The notes under the pieces: model-generated
What the model saw: only the letters and a program-made list of their open reading frames with translations
What the model was told of the DNA's origin: nothing
Database searches by the model: none
Assembly: GCA_001683985.1 (NCBI GenBank)
Contig: MAEO01000156.1
Location: 4,234 to 38,258, forward strand
Origin: Smithella sp. M82
Lineage (GTDB): Bacteria > Desulfobacterota > Syntrophia > Syntrophales > Smithellaceae
DNA length: 34,025 nt
Reading direction: 5' to 3'
Shown: piece by piece, positions 24,494-33,968 of the stretch
How positions within the stretch are numbered: position 1 is the first letter of the stretch
Layout: the number at the start of each line of letters is the position of its first letter
Position numbers and translations under genes: made by a program

Positions 24494-24771
24494 AATAGTT
24501 TATTATTTACAAAAATAATACTTAAAGATAAAGAAAATATAATAATATCGGGATACTGCGTTTAAATTGACTTAAACAGCCTTTTATGTTAGGAGCAAAC
24601 GCAAAAGATGTTTATAAAGGCGTTTATTTGTTAGTGAAAATCAATTCCGAATGCAGAATATGGCTGAACTGGAAATTCGAATAATCTCGCAAAACATTGG
24701 GCATGCGCCATGGTCGTTTTTTTTGCTTAATATTTCGGGGTTATACTTAATAACTTAAAGGCCGTGAAAAA

Positions 24772-25524
24772 GTGAAAAAAACAACTTTAATAAAAATATT
24801 TTTAAGATCATTTTTTATTCAAACAACACTTAATTTCCGGCGAATGCAAAACTTGGGTTTTGCAATGGCAATAATTCCGCTTGTTCGGGAGTGGAATTTA
24901 TCCCGGAAAGATTCAGAAAAAATGCTTACAAGACATTTACAGTTATTTAGCACCAATCCTTATCTTTCGGGTTCGGTAATCGGTTCGGTTGTATGTTTGG
25001 AAGAAGAGGAAAACGGCAAGAGTGAGGATTTGAATATTTCGACGATTAAACAAAGTATGATGGGATCTTATGCTGCTGTAGGCGATGTTTTTTTCTGGGG
25101 AGCCCTGAGGCCTTTTGCTTCTATAATTGCAGTCATTTTATCGTATATGGGATTAATATTTGCGCCTGTTGCATTCTTGTTGATTTATACGCCGTCTCAC
25201 ATTTGGATAAGGTTAAAAGGTTTCATTGAAGGTTACAGGGGTGGGGAGAAAGGATTTGAATTTATTCGTTCTTTGGATTTGCCCGGTGTTGCGGTAAAAA
25301 TACGCTGGCTTGCTTTGGTCGCGCTTGCATGTTCGGCTGTTTTTTTGTCTGAAACCGAAGGTTGGCCTTTTATAAAAACTTTCGATATAATCGCAAAATT
25401 AACGGCAATAGCATTTATTTTATTTTGTCTGTTACTGATTAAAAAAGGTGTGTCACAGGTTTATATTATTTATGGTGCATTTATTTTATTTTTTCTGATT
25501 TCCGGGGGAGGATTATTAGTTTGA
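24772..25524 (+). CDS. PTS mannose-family IID component
   Basis: This 250-residue membrane subunit of a mannose/fructose/sorbose-type phosphotransferase permease has the IID signatures LRSFFIQTTLNFRRMQNLGFAMAIIP, LSRKDSEKMLTRHLQLFSTNPYLSG and KQSMMGSYAAVGDVFFWGALRP, plus C-terminal hydrophobic segments (about 110-140, 175-192, 203-247). The start is GTG 24772, with AAAGG about 10 bases upstream. It is followed by HPr (four-base overlap) and EI. In related genomes IIA, IIB and IIC usually precede IID, but here the upstream gene is divergent and unrelated. Alone, IID is not expected to transport sugar, so its partners must be encoded elsewhere or it has a regulatory job. Confidence 0.93.
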   Translation: MKKTTLIKIFLRSFFIQTTLNFRRMQNLGFAMAIIPLVREWNLSRKDSEKMLTRHLQLFSTNPYLSGSVIGSVVCLEEEENGKSEDLNISTIKQSMMGSYAAVGDVFFWGALRPFASIIAVILSYMGLIFAPVAFLLIYTPSHIWIRLKGFIEGYRGGEKGFEFIRSLDLPGVAVKIRWLALVALACSAVFLSETEGWPFIKTFDIIAKLTAIAFILFCLLLIKKGVSQVYIIYGAFILFFLISGGGLLV

Positions 25525-25790
25525 CAGAAATCAGAACATTGAAGTTGAAAAATAAACTTGGAATGCATGCGCGGGCAGCGGCAAAGTTTGTAAAAGTAGC
25601 TCGGCAATTTAAAGCAGGCATTTACATAGAACACAACGGTCAGACAGTTGACGGCAGAAGTATTCTGGACCTGCTAACCCTTGCTTGTCCCAAGGGTGGA
25701 GTATTAACGATTAAAGCCGAAGGAAACGATGCCTCAACGGCAATAGAGGAACTGGGAAAACTTATTGAAAATAAATTTGGAGAAACTTAA
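25521..25790 (+). CDS. Phosphocarrier protein HPr
   Basis: HPr relays phosphate from EI to PTS EIIA domains. The 89-residue protein has the active-site KLGMHARAAAKF with His16, and the regulatory GRSILDLL site with Ser47, which is the target of HPr kinase in organisms that have it. The start is TTG 25521, overlapping the IID stop, with GGGGGAGGA about eight bases upstream, a strong ribosome binding site. EI follows after seven bases. The presence of Ser47 suggests regulation by HPrK, although that gene is not in the window. Confidence 0.96.
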   Translation: MTEIRTLKLKNKLGMHARAAAKFVKVARQFKAGIYIEHNGQTVDGRSILDLLTLACPKGGVLTIKAEGNDASTAIEELGKLIENKFGET

Positions 25791-25797
25791 ATAAAAA

Positions 25798-27579
25798 ATG
25801 AATCCTGATCAGACAAAAAAAACACTTGTTCTAAGGGGTGTTGGTGTTTCTCCCGGCGTTGCCATTGGCAGAGTTTACCGTTTTAATCCCCTGGACAGCC
25901 AGGTCTCTTTGTATAAACTGAATTCACCTTCCCTGATTCCCGGGGAAATTCTTCGTTTTAAAAAAGCTGTAAAAGAATCGGAACATCAACTTTTAGGGAT
26001 TCAAAGAAATCTCAAGAAAACCAAGGTAACCGAACCTCTTTATGTAATTGATGTTCATATTTTGATTTTAAAGGATAAAAAATTCATCAACCGTACAATT
26101 AAAAACATACAAAGATTAAAGATTAACGCGGAATGGGCAGTTCGTCTGACATTGGATCGTTATGAACAGATATTTGAAAAAGTAGAAGATAATTATATAC
26201 GAGGGCGTGTTAGTGACATCCGGAATGTCAGCCAGCGGATTTTAAGCAATCTTGCCGGTAAGAAAAAAGAAAGTGTATGGGTAAATGATGAAAAGGTAAT
26301 CGTTGTTGCACAGGATATTTCCCCGGCCAACACAGTGCAAATGAAACTGGATAAAGTTATCGGTTTTGCAACAGATGCAGGGGGTCGTACTTCACATACG
26401 GCTATTGTTGCACGTGATATGGAGTTGCCTGCCGTAGTGGGTTTGGATAATATTACACGTTTCGTGCGCACGGGTGATGAAATAATTGTAGATGGCATTT
26501 CGGGACTGGTCGTTGTCAATCCGTACCCGGAAATGTCGCAGAGATATGAGGAAAAAAAGCTGCTCCATTCGGCAGCAAGAGATGAGTATCTTAAAGACGC
26601 GAAATCGCCGGCAATAACGATTGATCGATATGCAGTGAATATAGGATGCAATATTGAGTTTGTGGAAGAAATTCCTTCTGCAATCGCGCATGGCGCGGAA
26701 CATATCGGGCTTTATCGCACAGAGTTTATATATATTAACCGCCAGGAATTACCGACAGAGGAAGATCATTATGAAAATTACCGCCAGGTTGTCGGTACGA
26801 AGGATTTACTCTGGTCGACAATCCGGACTTTTGACTTAGGCGGCGATAAATTCCCTTCCAGTCAAAAGCCGGTAAAGGAATTGAATCCGCAAATGGGATT
26901 GAGAGCAATTCGTTTTTGTTTGAAGGAAGTCGAAATATTCAAGAGTCAACTGAGAGCTATCTGGCGGGCCGGGGCTTATGGAAAAACGAGAATTCTTTTC
27001 CCGATGATCTCAAGTGTGGAAGAGATTGTTGAGGCAAAGAGATTGTTGGAAGAGACACGTAAAGAACTTATGGCGCAGGGTGAAAATATTGCTTCCGAGA
27101 TGGAGATAGGCGCCATGATAGAAGTGCCGGCTGCGGTTGTGATCGCGGATAAACTGGCGCGGGAAGTGGATTTCTTCAGCATAGGCACAAATGATTTGAT
27201 TCAGTATTCACTGGCTATTGACAGATCCAACGAACGTTTGACATATTTATATGAACCTTTGCACCCGGCAGTTTTAAAACTGGTAAAAAGTGTAGTCGAT
27301 ACTGCTCATGAAGCAGGTATTCGTGTATCGATGTGCGGGGAAATGGCCGGCGATCCGATGTGCACATTGATTCTTCTGGGAATGGAATTGGATGAATTAA
27401 GCATGAACCATCTGGCCGTTCCGCGTATTAAGAAAATTATAAGAGAATCAAAGTTGGAGGAATCAAAACTGCTGCTGGAAAAAGCCTTGTCTTTTAATAT
27501 GGCGTCTGAAGTGCGAGAATATGTGCAAAATTATATGAAGGAACGTTTTCCTGTTGAATTTCAAAACGAAAATGATTAG
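25798..27579 (+). CDS. ptsI: PTS enzyme I (PEP-protein phosphotransferase)
   Basis: Enzyme I autophosphorylates from PEP and passes the phosphate to HPr. The 593-residue protein has an N-terminal HPr-binding helical domain, the phospho-His site GGRTSHTAIVARDMELPAVVG, and the C-terminal TIM-barrel PEP-binding domain. That domain contains EHIGLYRTEF, NPQMGLRAIR, GAMIEVPAAV, FSIGTNDLIQYSLAIDR and the active-site Cys in SMCGEMAGD. The length is slightly above the usual ~575. It is co-transcribed with IID and HPr. In a deltaproteobacterium with few sugar EII genes, the chain may serve regulation (for example of carbon use) more than transport; this is inference. Confidence 0.97.
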   Translation: MNPDQTKKTLVLRGVGVSPGVAIGRVYRFNPLDSQVSLYKLNSPSLIPGEILRFKKAVKESEHQLLGIQRNLKKTKVTEPLYVIDVHILILKDKKFINRTIKNIQRLKINAEWAVRLTLDRYEQIFEKVEDNYIRGRVSDIRNVSQRILSNLAGKKKESVWVNDEKVIVVAQDISPANTVQMKLDKVIGFATDAGGRTSHTAIVARDMELPAVVGLDNITRFVRTGDEIIVDGISGLVVVNPYPEMSQRYEEKKLLHSAARDEYLKDAKSPAITIDRYAVNIGCNIEFVEEIPSAIAHGAEHIGLYRTEFIYINRQELPTEEDHYENYRQVVGTKDLLWSTIRTFDLGGDKFPSSQKPVKELNPQMGLRAIRFCLKEVEIFKSQLRAIWRAGAYGKTRILFPMISSVEEIVEAKRLLEETRKELMAQGENIASEMEIGAMIEVPAAVVIADKLAREVDFFSIGTNDLIQYSLAIDRSNERLTYLYEPLHPAVLKLVKSVVDTAHEAGIRVSMCGEMAGDPMCTLILLGMELDELSMNHLAVPRIKKIIRESKLEESKLLLEKALSFNMASEVREYVQNYMKERFPVEFQNEND

Positions 27580-27660
27580 TCTTGTCAAAAGCAGAATAGT
27601 AAACCTGCCGGTGCGTTGATAACCGCAGATTAAGTTTTAATATTGAAAGAGACTATAAAT

Positions 27661-30261
27661 ATGACCAATCCGGAACAGGAAAAAGAATATTATTCGGGAA
27701 ATCTTTATGACAACCAAAATTTTCTGCAGTTCAGGCTGGTGAAAACATTCCTTTCACGGGTTTCCATTGCCGATGAATACGTTGACACTATTAGAAAACT
27801 TTCTGCTGAAGGTGTTGTGGTTTACGCTTTGAATCAAAGAAGTGAACTCAACAGTCTTGTTCTTTATGAACTCTGCAAGCGCAAAGAGATTCCGGTTCCT
27901 CTTTATTGTCATGGAATGAACATGTCCATGTGGCAGCCGCTCCCTGAAATGCTCAGGTTTTTCTGGTCTTCTTTTTTAAGACGTTGGGGCAAGGAACAGA
28001 AAGCGTGGATGGGAAAACTCGCATATATAGAGAGAAGAGTCAAAGAAAAAAAGAGCATCATAATTCATCTGGGTGAATCGGAATTCATTGAAAACCGGTC
28101 CGCGGAAAGTGCAATAGTAAGTCTGCTTAATATTCAAAAGAAAGTCGCTTTCCCCATTATTGTTGTACCGGTTCTGGTTTCTTACGGACGCAGGCGCGAG
28201 AAAGAAGAAGAAAACATTATCAATATTCTTTTCGGGCAGACGGAACACACGGGAGCTTTGCGCCGGTTGGTTACTTTTATACGTTATTCCGGTAATGCTT
28301 TTGTCGTTCCCGCGGAACCGGTCAGATTATCGGAATATTTGGATACAACTAAAAGCGCTTCTCCGGAAGGTATGGTTCATGAATTGCGCGGAGAATTAAT
28401 AGACCGAATTGAAAAGGAAAAAGATGCTGTTGTAGGGCCGGCTCTAAAATCGCGGGAAGAACTCATCGGTATGGTTTTAAGTGATAATTCGTTAAAAAAA
28501 TTCATCGCTGATTACGCGGAAGAAGAAAACAGGAAAATAACAACAGTTGTGAAAGACGCACGACGTTATCTTTACGAAATTGCGGCCGATTACAGCAATA
28601 CGATGATAGCCATTTTGCGAAAAGTGTTGTCCTGGCTATGGAATAACATTTACGACGGTTTATCCATTGATAAAGAAGGCATGACCAAAATAAGAAATAT
28701 TTCCAAAAAGATGCCTTTTGTCATTATTCCCTGTCATCGCAGTCATATTGATTATCTTTTGTTTTCTTATGTTTTATACGTGAACAACATTCAACTTCCT
28801 TTTATTGCTGCCGGAAGTAATTTATCTTTTTTCCCGATGGGTTATATCTTCCGCAAGTCCGGCGCTTTTTTTCTGAGGAGGAGCTTTCGGGACAATAAAG
28901 TTTATTCCGAGGTCTTTACGAAATATCTGGCTATACTCTTAAAGGAAGGCTTGCCTCTGGAATTTTTTATCGAGGGCGGACGCAGCCGAACGGGTAAAAT
29001 GGTCATGCCGAAGTACGGGCTGCTTTCCATGATTATTCAGGCTTATCAGGAAAAATATTGTGAAAATTTCGCGGCAATTCCTGTTTATATAGGCTATGAC
29101 CGTGTGATTGAAGAAAAATCATATCTCAAAGAACTGTCCGGGAAATCCAAAACTCCTGAAAATGCAGCGGAGATAATCAAGACAAGTAAAATATTGACTA
29201 AAAGATACGGCCGTGTTTATGTCAACATCGGCGAGCCGATAATTATGAAAGATTATTTGGAATCCCAGGAAAAGCCGATAGAGAAAATGACCCTGGAAGA
29301 AAGGCAGAGTCTTTACCGGAAAATCGGTTATGAAATAGTTCTGGAAATCAACAAGGTTGCCGTAGTCACGCCTTTTTCGTTGGTGGCTGCCGTTATCTTA
29401 AGTCATTACCGCAGAGGAATGTCGCATAACGAGTTGCTGGAAATTCTAAATGAATTTTATGAATATCTTTCCATGAAGAAAGTGAAATTTGCTGAAACGT
29501 TTGCCGACAGCGAAAAAGCAATAAACGATGCGATTAATATGTTCGTACATCAGGGATTTATATCGAAAATTGAGGCAGAGAAAGAGGATGAAGAAATACA
29601 GGAAGTCGTCTATTCGCTGAAAGAGGAAAGAAGACCCAATCTGGAATATTATAAAAACAATATTTTACATTTTTTCATTCCGCTGAGTTTCGTGGCGACT
29701 TCCATAACCAAGTGTAACGAAGATTTAATTTCTCTGCAAAGAATAATGAGCGATTATAAGTTTCTCAAAAAGCTTTTATGGAATGAGTTTATTTTCGATG
29801 AACATAAGGATGATGCGGACGAAGTTAATGAAGCGCTGATCTATCTGCACGAAAGGAAAATGGTTGTAGCCACCGAGCGTGATGATCAGGTATACGTTGA
29901 GGTAAAAGGTAAAGGCAGCAGGAAGCTAAAGCCTTTTGCCGATTTGATTCATAATTATCTGGAATCGTCCTGGATAGTCATCAGAAGCTGTCTGTATTTA
30001 AAGAAAAATCCGCTGGCAAAAAGGGACTGGTTAAAGAAAATCATGTCGCTGGGGGATAGAATGTTCAAAAAAGGAGAAGTTTTAAGGACGGAAGCGCTTT
30101 CCCAGTCCAACTATCTTAATGTCATTATATTTCTGGAAGACGCGAAATTAGTAACAACGATAAAGGATGAAAAAATTGATAAGAAAGAAGTTTCTTACGC
30201 TTTGACTGAAAACAGGGCGGAAATGGAAGTTCTGCGCCGTCGTCTGTTCAGACTGCTCTAG
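27661..30261 (+). CDS. plsB: Glycerol-3-phosphate 1-O-acyltransferase, PlsB-type
   Basis: PlsB acylates glycerol-3-phosphate at sn-1, the first step of phospholipid synthesis, at the inner membrane. The 866-residue protein has the acyltransferase block motifs PCHRSHIDYLLF (HX4D), GAFFLRRSF (block II), FFIEGGRSRTGK (block III) and IPVYIGYDRVIE (block IV) in the middle (about 355-485). Long helical N- and C-terminal regions are as in E. coli PlsB (807 residues). I prefer ATG 27661, preceded by AAAGAGA, over TTG 27643, which has no ribosome binding site. The gap after ptsI is 81 bp, with no terminator seen, so read-through is possible. Confidence 0.93.
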   Translation: MTNPEQEKEYYSGNLYDNQNFLQFRLVKTFLSRVSIADEYVDTIRKLSAEGVVVYALNQRSELNSLVLYELCKRKEIPVPLYCHGMNMSMWQPLPEMLRFFWSSFLRRWGKEQKAWMGKLAYIERRVKEKKSIIIHLGESEFIENRSAESAIVSLLNIQKKVAFPIIVVPVLVSYGRRREKEEENIINILFGQTEHTGALRRLVTFIRYSGNAFVVPAEPVRLSEYLDTTKSASPEGMVHELRGELIDRIEKEKDAVVGPALKSREELIGMVLSDNSLKKFIADYAEEENRKITTVVKDARRYLYEIAADYSNTMIAILRKVLSWLWNNIYDGLSIDKEGMTKIRNISKKMPFVIIPCHRSHIDYLLFSYVLYVNNIQLPFIAAGSNLSFFPMGYIFRKSGAFFLRRSFRDNKVYSEVFTKYLAILLKEGLPLEFFIEGGRSRTGKMVMPKYGLLSMIIQAYQEKYCENFAAIPVYIGYDRVIEEKSYLKELSGKSKTPENAAEIIKTSKILTKRYGRVYVNIGEPIIMKDYLESQEKPIEKMTLEERQSLYRKIGYEIVLEINKVAVVTPFSLVAAVILSHYRRGMSHNELLEILNEFYEYLSMKKVKFAETFADSEKAINDAINMFVHQGFISKIEAEKEDEEIQEVVYSLKEERRPNLEYYKNNILHFFIPLSFVATSITKCNEDLISLQRIMSDYKFLKKLLWNEFIFDEHKDDADEVNEALIYLHERKMVVATERDDQVYVEVKGKGSRKLKPFADLIHNYLESSWIVIRSCLYLKKNPLAKRDWLKKIMSLGDRMFKKGEVLRTEALSQSNYLNVIIFLEDAKLVTTIKDEKIDKKEVSYALTENRAEMEVLRRRLFRLL

Positions 30262-30316
30262 CAGATTATGAATTATTGAGAGCAAATTAAGAAATAGTTT
30301 TGATGGAATGAAATGG

Positions 30317-30349
30317 AAAGGGTGGCGTTTGAAAAAATACCACCCTTTT
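30317..30349. terminator. Terminator after plsB
   Basis: AAAGGGTGG (30317-30325) and CCACCCTTT (30340-30348) form a perfect 9-bp stem with a 14-base loop. A short T run on the plus strand and A-rich loop sequence are compatible with ending plsB and, from the other side, enolase transcripts. Confidence 0.75.
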
Positions 30350-30378
30350 ATAATTAGTAAAAATTAATGTTGAATCTC

Positions 30379-30438
30379 CAATTCCGAAAGCGTAGCGCAG
30401 CGGAATTGACAGGTTGAACAATCCCGCGAAGCGGAGGG
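30379..30438. repeat. Palindrome plus half-copy of the left-end array
   Basis: CAATTCCG (30379-30386) and CGGAATTG (30401-30408) form an 8-bp inverted repeat. It is followed by GAACAATCC (30416-30424) and GCGAAGCGG (30426-30434). In the array at 1-460 the same GAACAATCC is followed by GCAAAGCGG, so this is the right half of hairpin A with one inserted and one changed base. It lies just 3' of the enolase stop. Confidence 0.6.
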
Positions 30439-30441
30439 TAT

Positions 30442-31794
<1,353 letters not shown>

Positions 31795-31871
31795 CTATAA
31801 CAGAGATCTTTGATGATTTCAAGGCTATAATCGAAGTGTCTTGATTACTGTAAAGAAGTCGGATAAGTAAA

Positions 31872-31926
31872 CCGCAGGAGGGCTGTTGAAAAACGCTTCC
31901 GGCATGCGCCGGACAGGCATCTGCGG
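31872..31926. repeat. Nested hairpin element between eno and ttcA-like gene
   Basis: TCCGGC (31898-31903) and GCCGGA (31908-31913) enclose ATGC, and CCGCAG (31872-31877) pairs with CTGCGG (31921-31926) outside. It is G/C-rich compared with its flanks. It looks like a REP-type intergenic element; no coding content is seen. Confidence 0.4.
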
Positions 31927-31967
31927 AGTTTATCTCCTTGCCGCCTCGTTATCCTTTGAAATCGAAA

Positions 31968-31976
31968 TGGTATAAT
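31968..31976 (+). promoter_or_regulatory. Extended -10 promoter for ttcA-like gene
   Basis: TGGTATAAT matches the TGn-TATAAT extended -10 form, 30 bp before the ATG at 32006. No good -35 box lies at 17 bases, which is usual for extended -10 promoters. A start near 31983 would give a leader of about 20 nt. Confidence 0.45.
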
Positions 31977-32005
31977 TAGGCAGTAAGGAATTAAAGCAAA
32001 CATAT

Positions 32006-32770
32006 ATGACTGATGAAAATAAAAAAAATAAAAATACGAAACTCTTTCTCCATTTGAAAAAGTGGCTGGAAAAAGCAGTGTTGGATTACGGGATGATTGA
32101 AGAGGGTGACCGGATTCTAATCGGCGTCTCCGGCGGTGCAGACAGCCTGGCGCTGCTGGACCTTCTTGATTCGCCTATGCTTTTCATTCCAAAATTTTCT
32201 TTTATCGCCGTCAATATCGATATGGGTTTTGATCAGACATATAAGACCTATGAAATACTGGAAGGATATTTTCAGGGAAATAATTACACATATATAATGG
32301 AAAAGACGGATATCGGCAATCTGGCGCATTCTGATATTAATAAAAAGAATCCTTGCTTTTTATGTTCACGGCTCAGACGTAAAAGGATTTTTGAGATTGC
32401 TGATGCCGAAGGCTGCAATAAAATAGCTTTTGCCCATCATCGTGATGATATTATTGAAACACTTTTGATTAACATGTTTTATGGACGCGAAATAAGTACA
32501 ATGATGCCCAATCAGAGTATATTCGGTGGTAAACTACACATCATCCGTCCTCTTGTTTATTTGCAGGAGGAGTTGATAAAGAAATACAGTAAGGAACGGC
32601 AGTTCCCCATATTGAAAAATGAATGTCCGACGAGTAACACATCAAAAAGGATCTACATAAAAAAACTTTTAGACGGCTTGGAAAAGGATAATAAAGAAAT
32701 CCGAGATAATATCTACAAGGCGATGAGTCACGTGAAACCGGATTACCTTTTACCCCAAAAGAAAAAATGA
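32006..32770 (+). CDS. TtcA-like tRNA 2-thiolation PP-loop protein
   Basis: This 254-residue PP-loop ATPase is of the TtcA group, which adds sulfur to C32 of some tRNAs using an iron-sulfur cluster. The PP-loop SGGADS is at 42-47. CFLC gives Cys117 and Cys120, followed by SRLRRKRIFEIA, then AFAHHRDDIIETLLINMFYG, and a third cysteine, Cys207, in NECPTSN. Two clustered Cys and a later Cys are the expected cluster ligands. It lacks the C-terminal domain of TilS, which is encoded separately in this window. I leave the symbol empty because TtcA and related thiolases (TtuA-like) are hard to tell apart without alignment. Confidence 0.85.
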   Translation: MTDENKKNKNTKLFLHLKKWLEKAVLDYGMIEEGDRILIGVSGGADSLALLDLLDSPMLFIPKFSFIAVNIDMGFDQTYKTYEILEGYFQGNNYTYIMEKTDIGNLAHSDINKKNPCFLCSRLRRKRIFEIADAEGCNKIAFAHHRDDIIETLLINMFYGREISTMMPNQSIFGGKLHIIRPLVYLQEELIKKYSKERQFPILKNECPTSNTSKRIYIKKLLDGLEKDNKEIRDNIYKAMSHVKPDYLLPQKKK

Positions 32771-32793
32771 ACAGTAAGTTTATCTCATCTGTC

Positions 32794-32816
32794 ATTGCCC
32801 GGCTTGACCGGGCAAT
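32794..32816. repeat. Perfect 9-bp palindrome after ttcA-like gene
   Basis: ATTGCCCGG (32794-32802) and CCGGGCAAT (32808-32816) enclose CTTGA. The stem is strong, but no T run follows, so it may be a REP-like interspersed repeat or a factor-assisted terminator. It lies 24 bp after the stop codon. Confidence 0.6.
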
Positions 32817-32904
32817 CCAGTTAAAGATTGTTGCAGATGGCTTGTTACTATAAATTCAACGAAATAATTATAGCTTTCAGTGAAATTTCGTGTAAAAATG
32901 CATT

Positions 32905-33381
32905 ATGGCTAAAGAAAATACAGCACAAAGAATTATCGCGTCCAATAAAACAGCGCGCCTAAATTACGAAATAGGCGATATCTACGAAGCGGGCATTGCT
33001 TTGCAGGGTACGGAAGTAAAGGCCCTTCGTGCCGGTAGGGCCAACCTCAAAGACAGTTATGCCGTTGTCAAGGACGGCGAAGTATTTATTAAAGAAATGC
33101 ATATCAGTCCTTATGAACACGGCAACCGCTTTAATCATAATCCGTTAAGATCACGCAAACTCCTATTGCATAAACGGGAAATTAAGAAACTCTACGGAAA
33201 GTCGAGGGAAAAGGGGTTATCGCTGATCCCTTTGAAACTTTATTTCAAAAACGGCAAAGTGAAGGTGGAAATCGGCATCGGCAAAGGCAAAAAACTGCAC
33301 GACCGTCGCCAGGATATCAAACAACGCGAAGAGCGGCGAGATTTGGCCCGTGATTTCAAGTCAAAACTGATAAAGGTCTGA
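32905..33381 (+). CDS. smpB: SsrA-binding protein SmpB
   Basis: SmpB binds the tRNA-like part of tmRNA and places it in the A site of stalled ribosomes. The 158-residue protein has [87 protein letters not shown] and a basic C-terminal tail, all typical. No clear Shine-Dalgarno sequence precedes ATG 32905. tmRNA follows 129 bp downstream with its own promoter, so the two partners are clustered but not forced into one transcript. Confidence 0.98.
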   Translation: MAKENTAQRIIASNKTARLNYEIGDIYEAGIALQGTEVKALRAGRANLKDSYAVVKDGEVFIKEMHISPYEHGNRFNHNPLRSRKLLLHKREIKKLYGKSREKGLSLIPLKLYFKNGKVKVEIGIGKGKKLHDRRQDIKQREERRDLARDFKSKLIKV

Positions 33382-33461
33382 AAATAAGATGTAGAAATCA
33401 CCATGTTTTCGTAAGAAATCCGGCAAAATATTCTTAAATCTTTTTTTGTTAAATCTTTTTT

Positions 33462-33490
33462 TTGACAAAAATCATGTAAGTGTCTATATT
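33462..33490 (+). promoter_or_regulatory. Promoter of tmRNA gene
   Basis: TTGACA (33462-33467) is a perfect -35 box, and TATATT (33485-33490) follows after exactly 17 bases. Transcription should start near 33497, about 14 bases before the mature tmRNA 5' end, leaving a short leader for RNase P to remove. Confidence 0.88.
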
Positions 33491-33510
33491 ATAAATAAAT
33501 TAATAATTAA

Positions 33511-33862
33511 GGGGGCGTCACGGTTTCGACGGGGACATTTGAAGTTGTAGAAGCGTACCGAGGTTCCTACAGGCCTCGTTAAATAGGTAGGAAACATATA
33601 ATCGCAGACAACTACGATTACGCATTAGCCGCTTAAGTCGGCTAACGTTCTGCCCGGTTTTCCTGTTGGCTTGGTTGGAACGTCATTTAGACAGGATAGC
33701 CAAACTTCTTTCCTGGGGGAGGGCGGCGAATTCTTACAGGATAGTGTGGCGCGATCCGGCCTTGGGGAGCAAGCCAGCGCGAATTTTAAAACTTAGGCTA
33801 CGTACGTAGAAGCTGCAACGGAAGGTTTTCGGACGCGGGTTCGACTCCCGCCGCCTCCACCA
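33511..33862 (+). ncRNA. ssrA: Transfer-messenger RNA (tmRNA)
   Basis: tmRNA rescues stalled ribosomes and adds a degradation tag. The 5' end GGGGGCG pairs with CGCCTCC (33852-33858), using one G-U pair, to form the acceptor stem, and ACCA is encoded at 33859-33862. The conserved 5' GTCACGGTTTCGACGGGG and the T arm with GGTTCGACTCCC are present. The tag reading frame is GCA at 33604 to TAA at 33634-33636 and encodes ADNYDYALAA, ending in the ALAA proteolysis signal. The length is 352 nt. It lies next to smpB. It appears one-piece, not permuted. Confidence 0.98.
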
Positions 33863-33936
33863 GTTTACCCCTTAAAATCCGGTATCAAAACAGTATCAAT
33901 TTTAATAAATATAATTCATCCTATTTACAGGGGGTT
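33863..33936. other. Possible integrase-arm repeats beside tmRNA 3' end
   Basis: GTATCAA occurs twice in direct orientation, at 33882-33888 and 33893-33899, one helical turn apart (11 bp), just beyond the tmRNA CCA end. The 3' part of tmRNA is a frequent target of tyrosine integrases, and short direct repeats beside such a site resemble arm-type binding sites. No integrase gene is complete in the window, so this is only suggestive. Confidence 0.3.
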
Positions 33937-33968
33937 ATGCCTACTAATTCCAATTCCAATATGCTATA

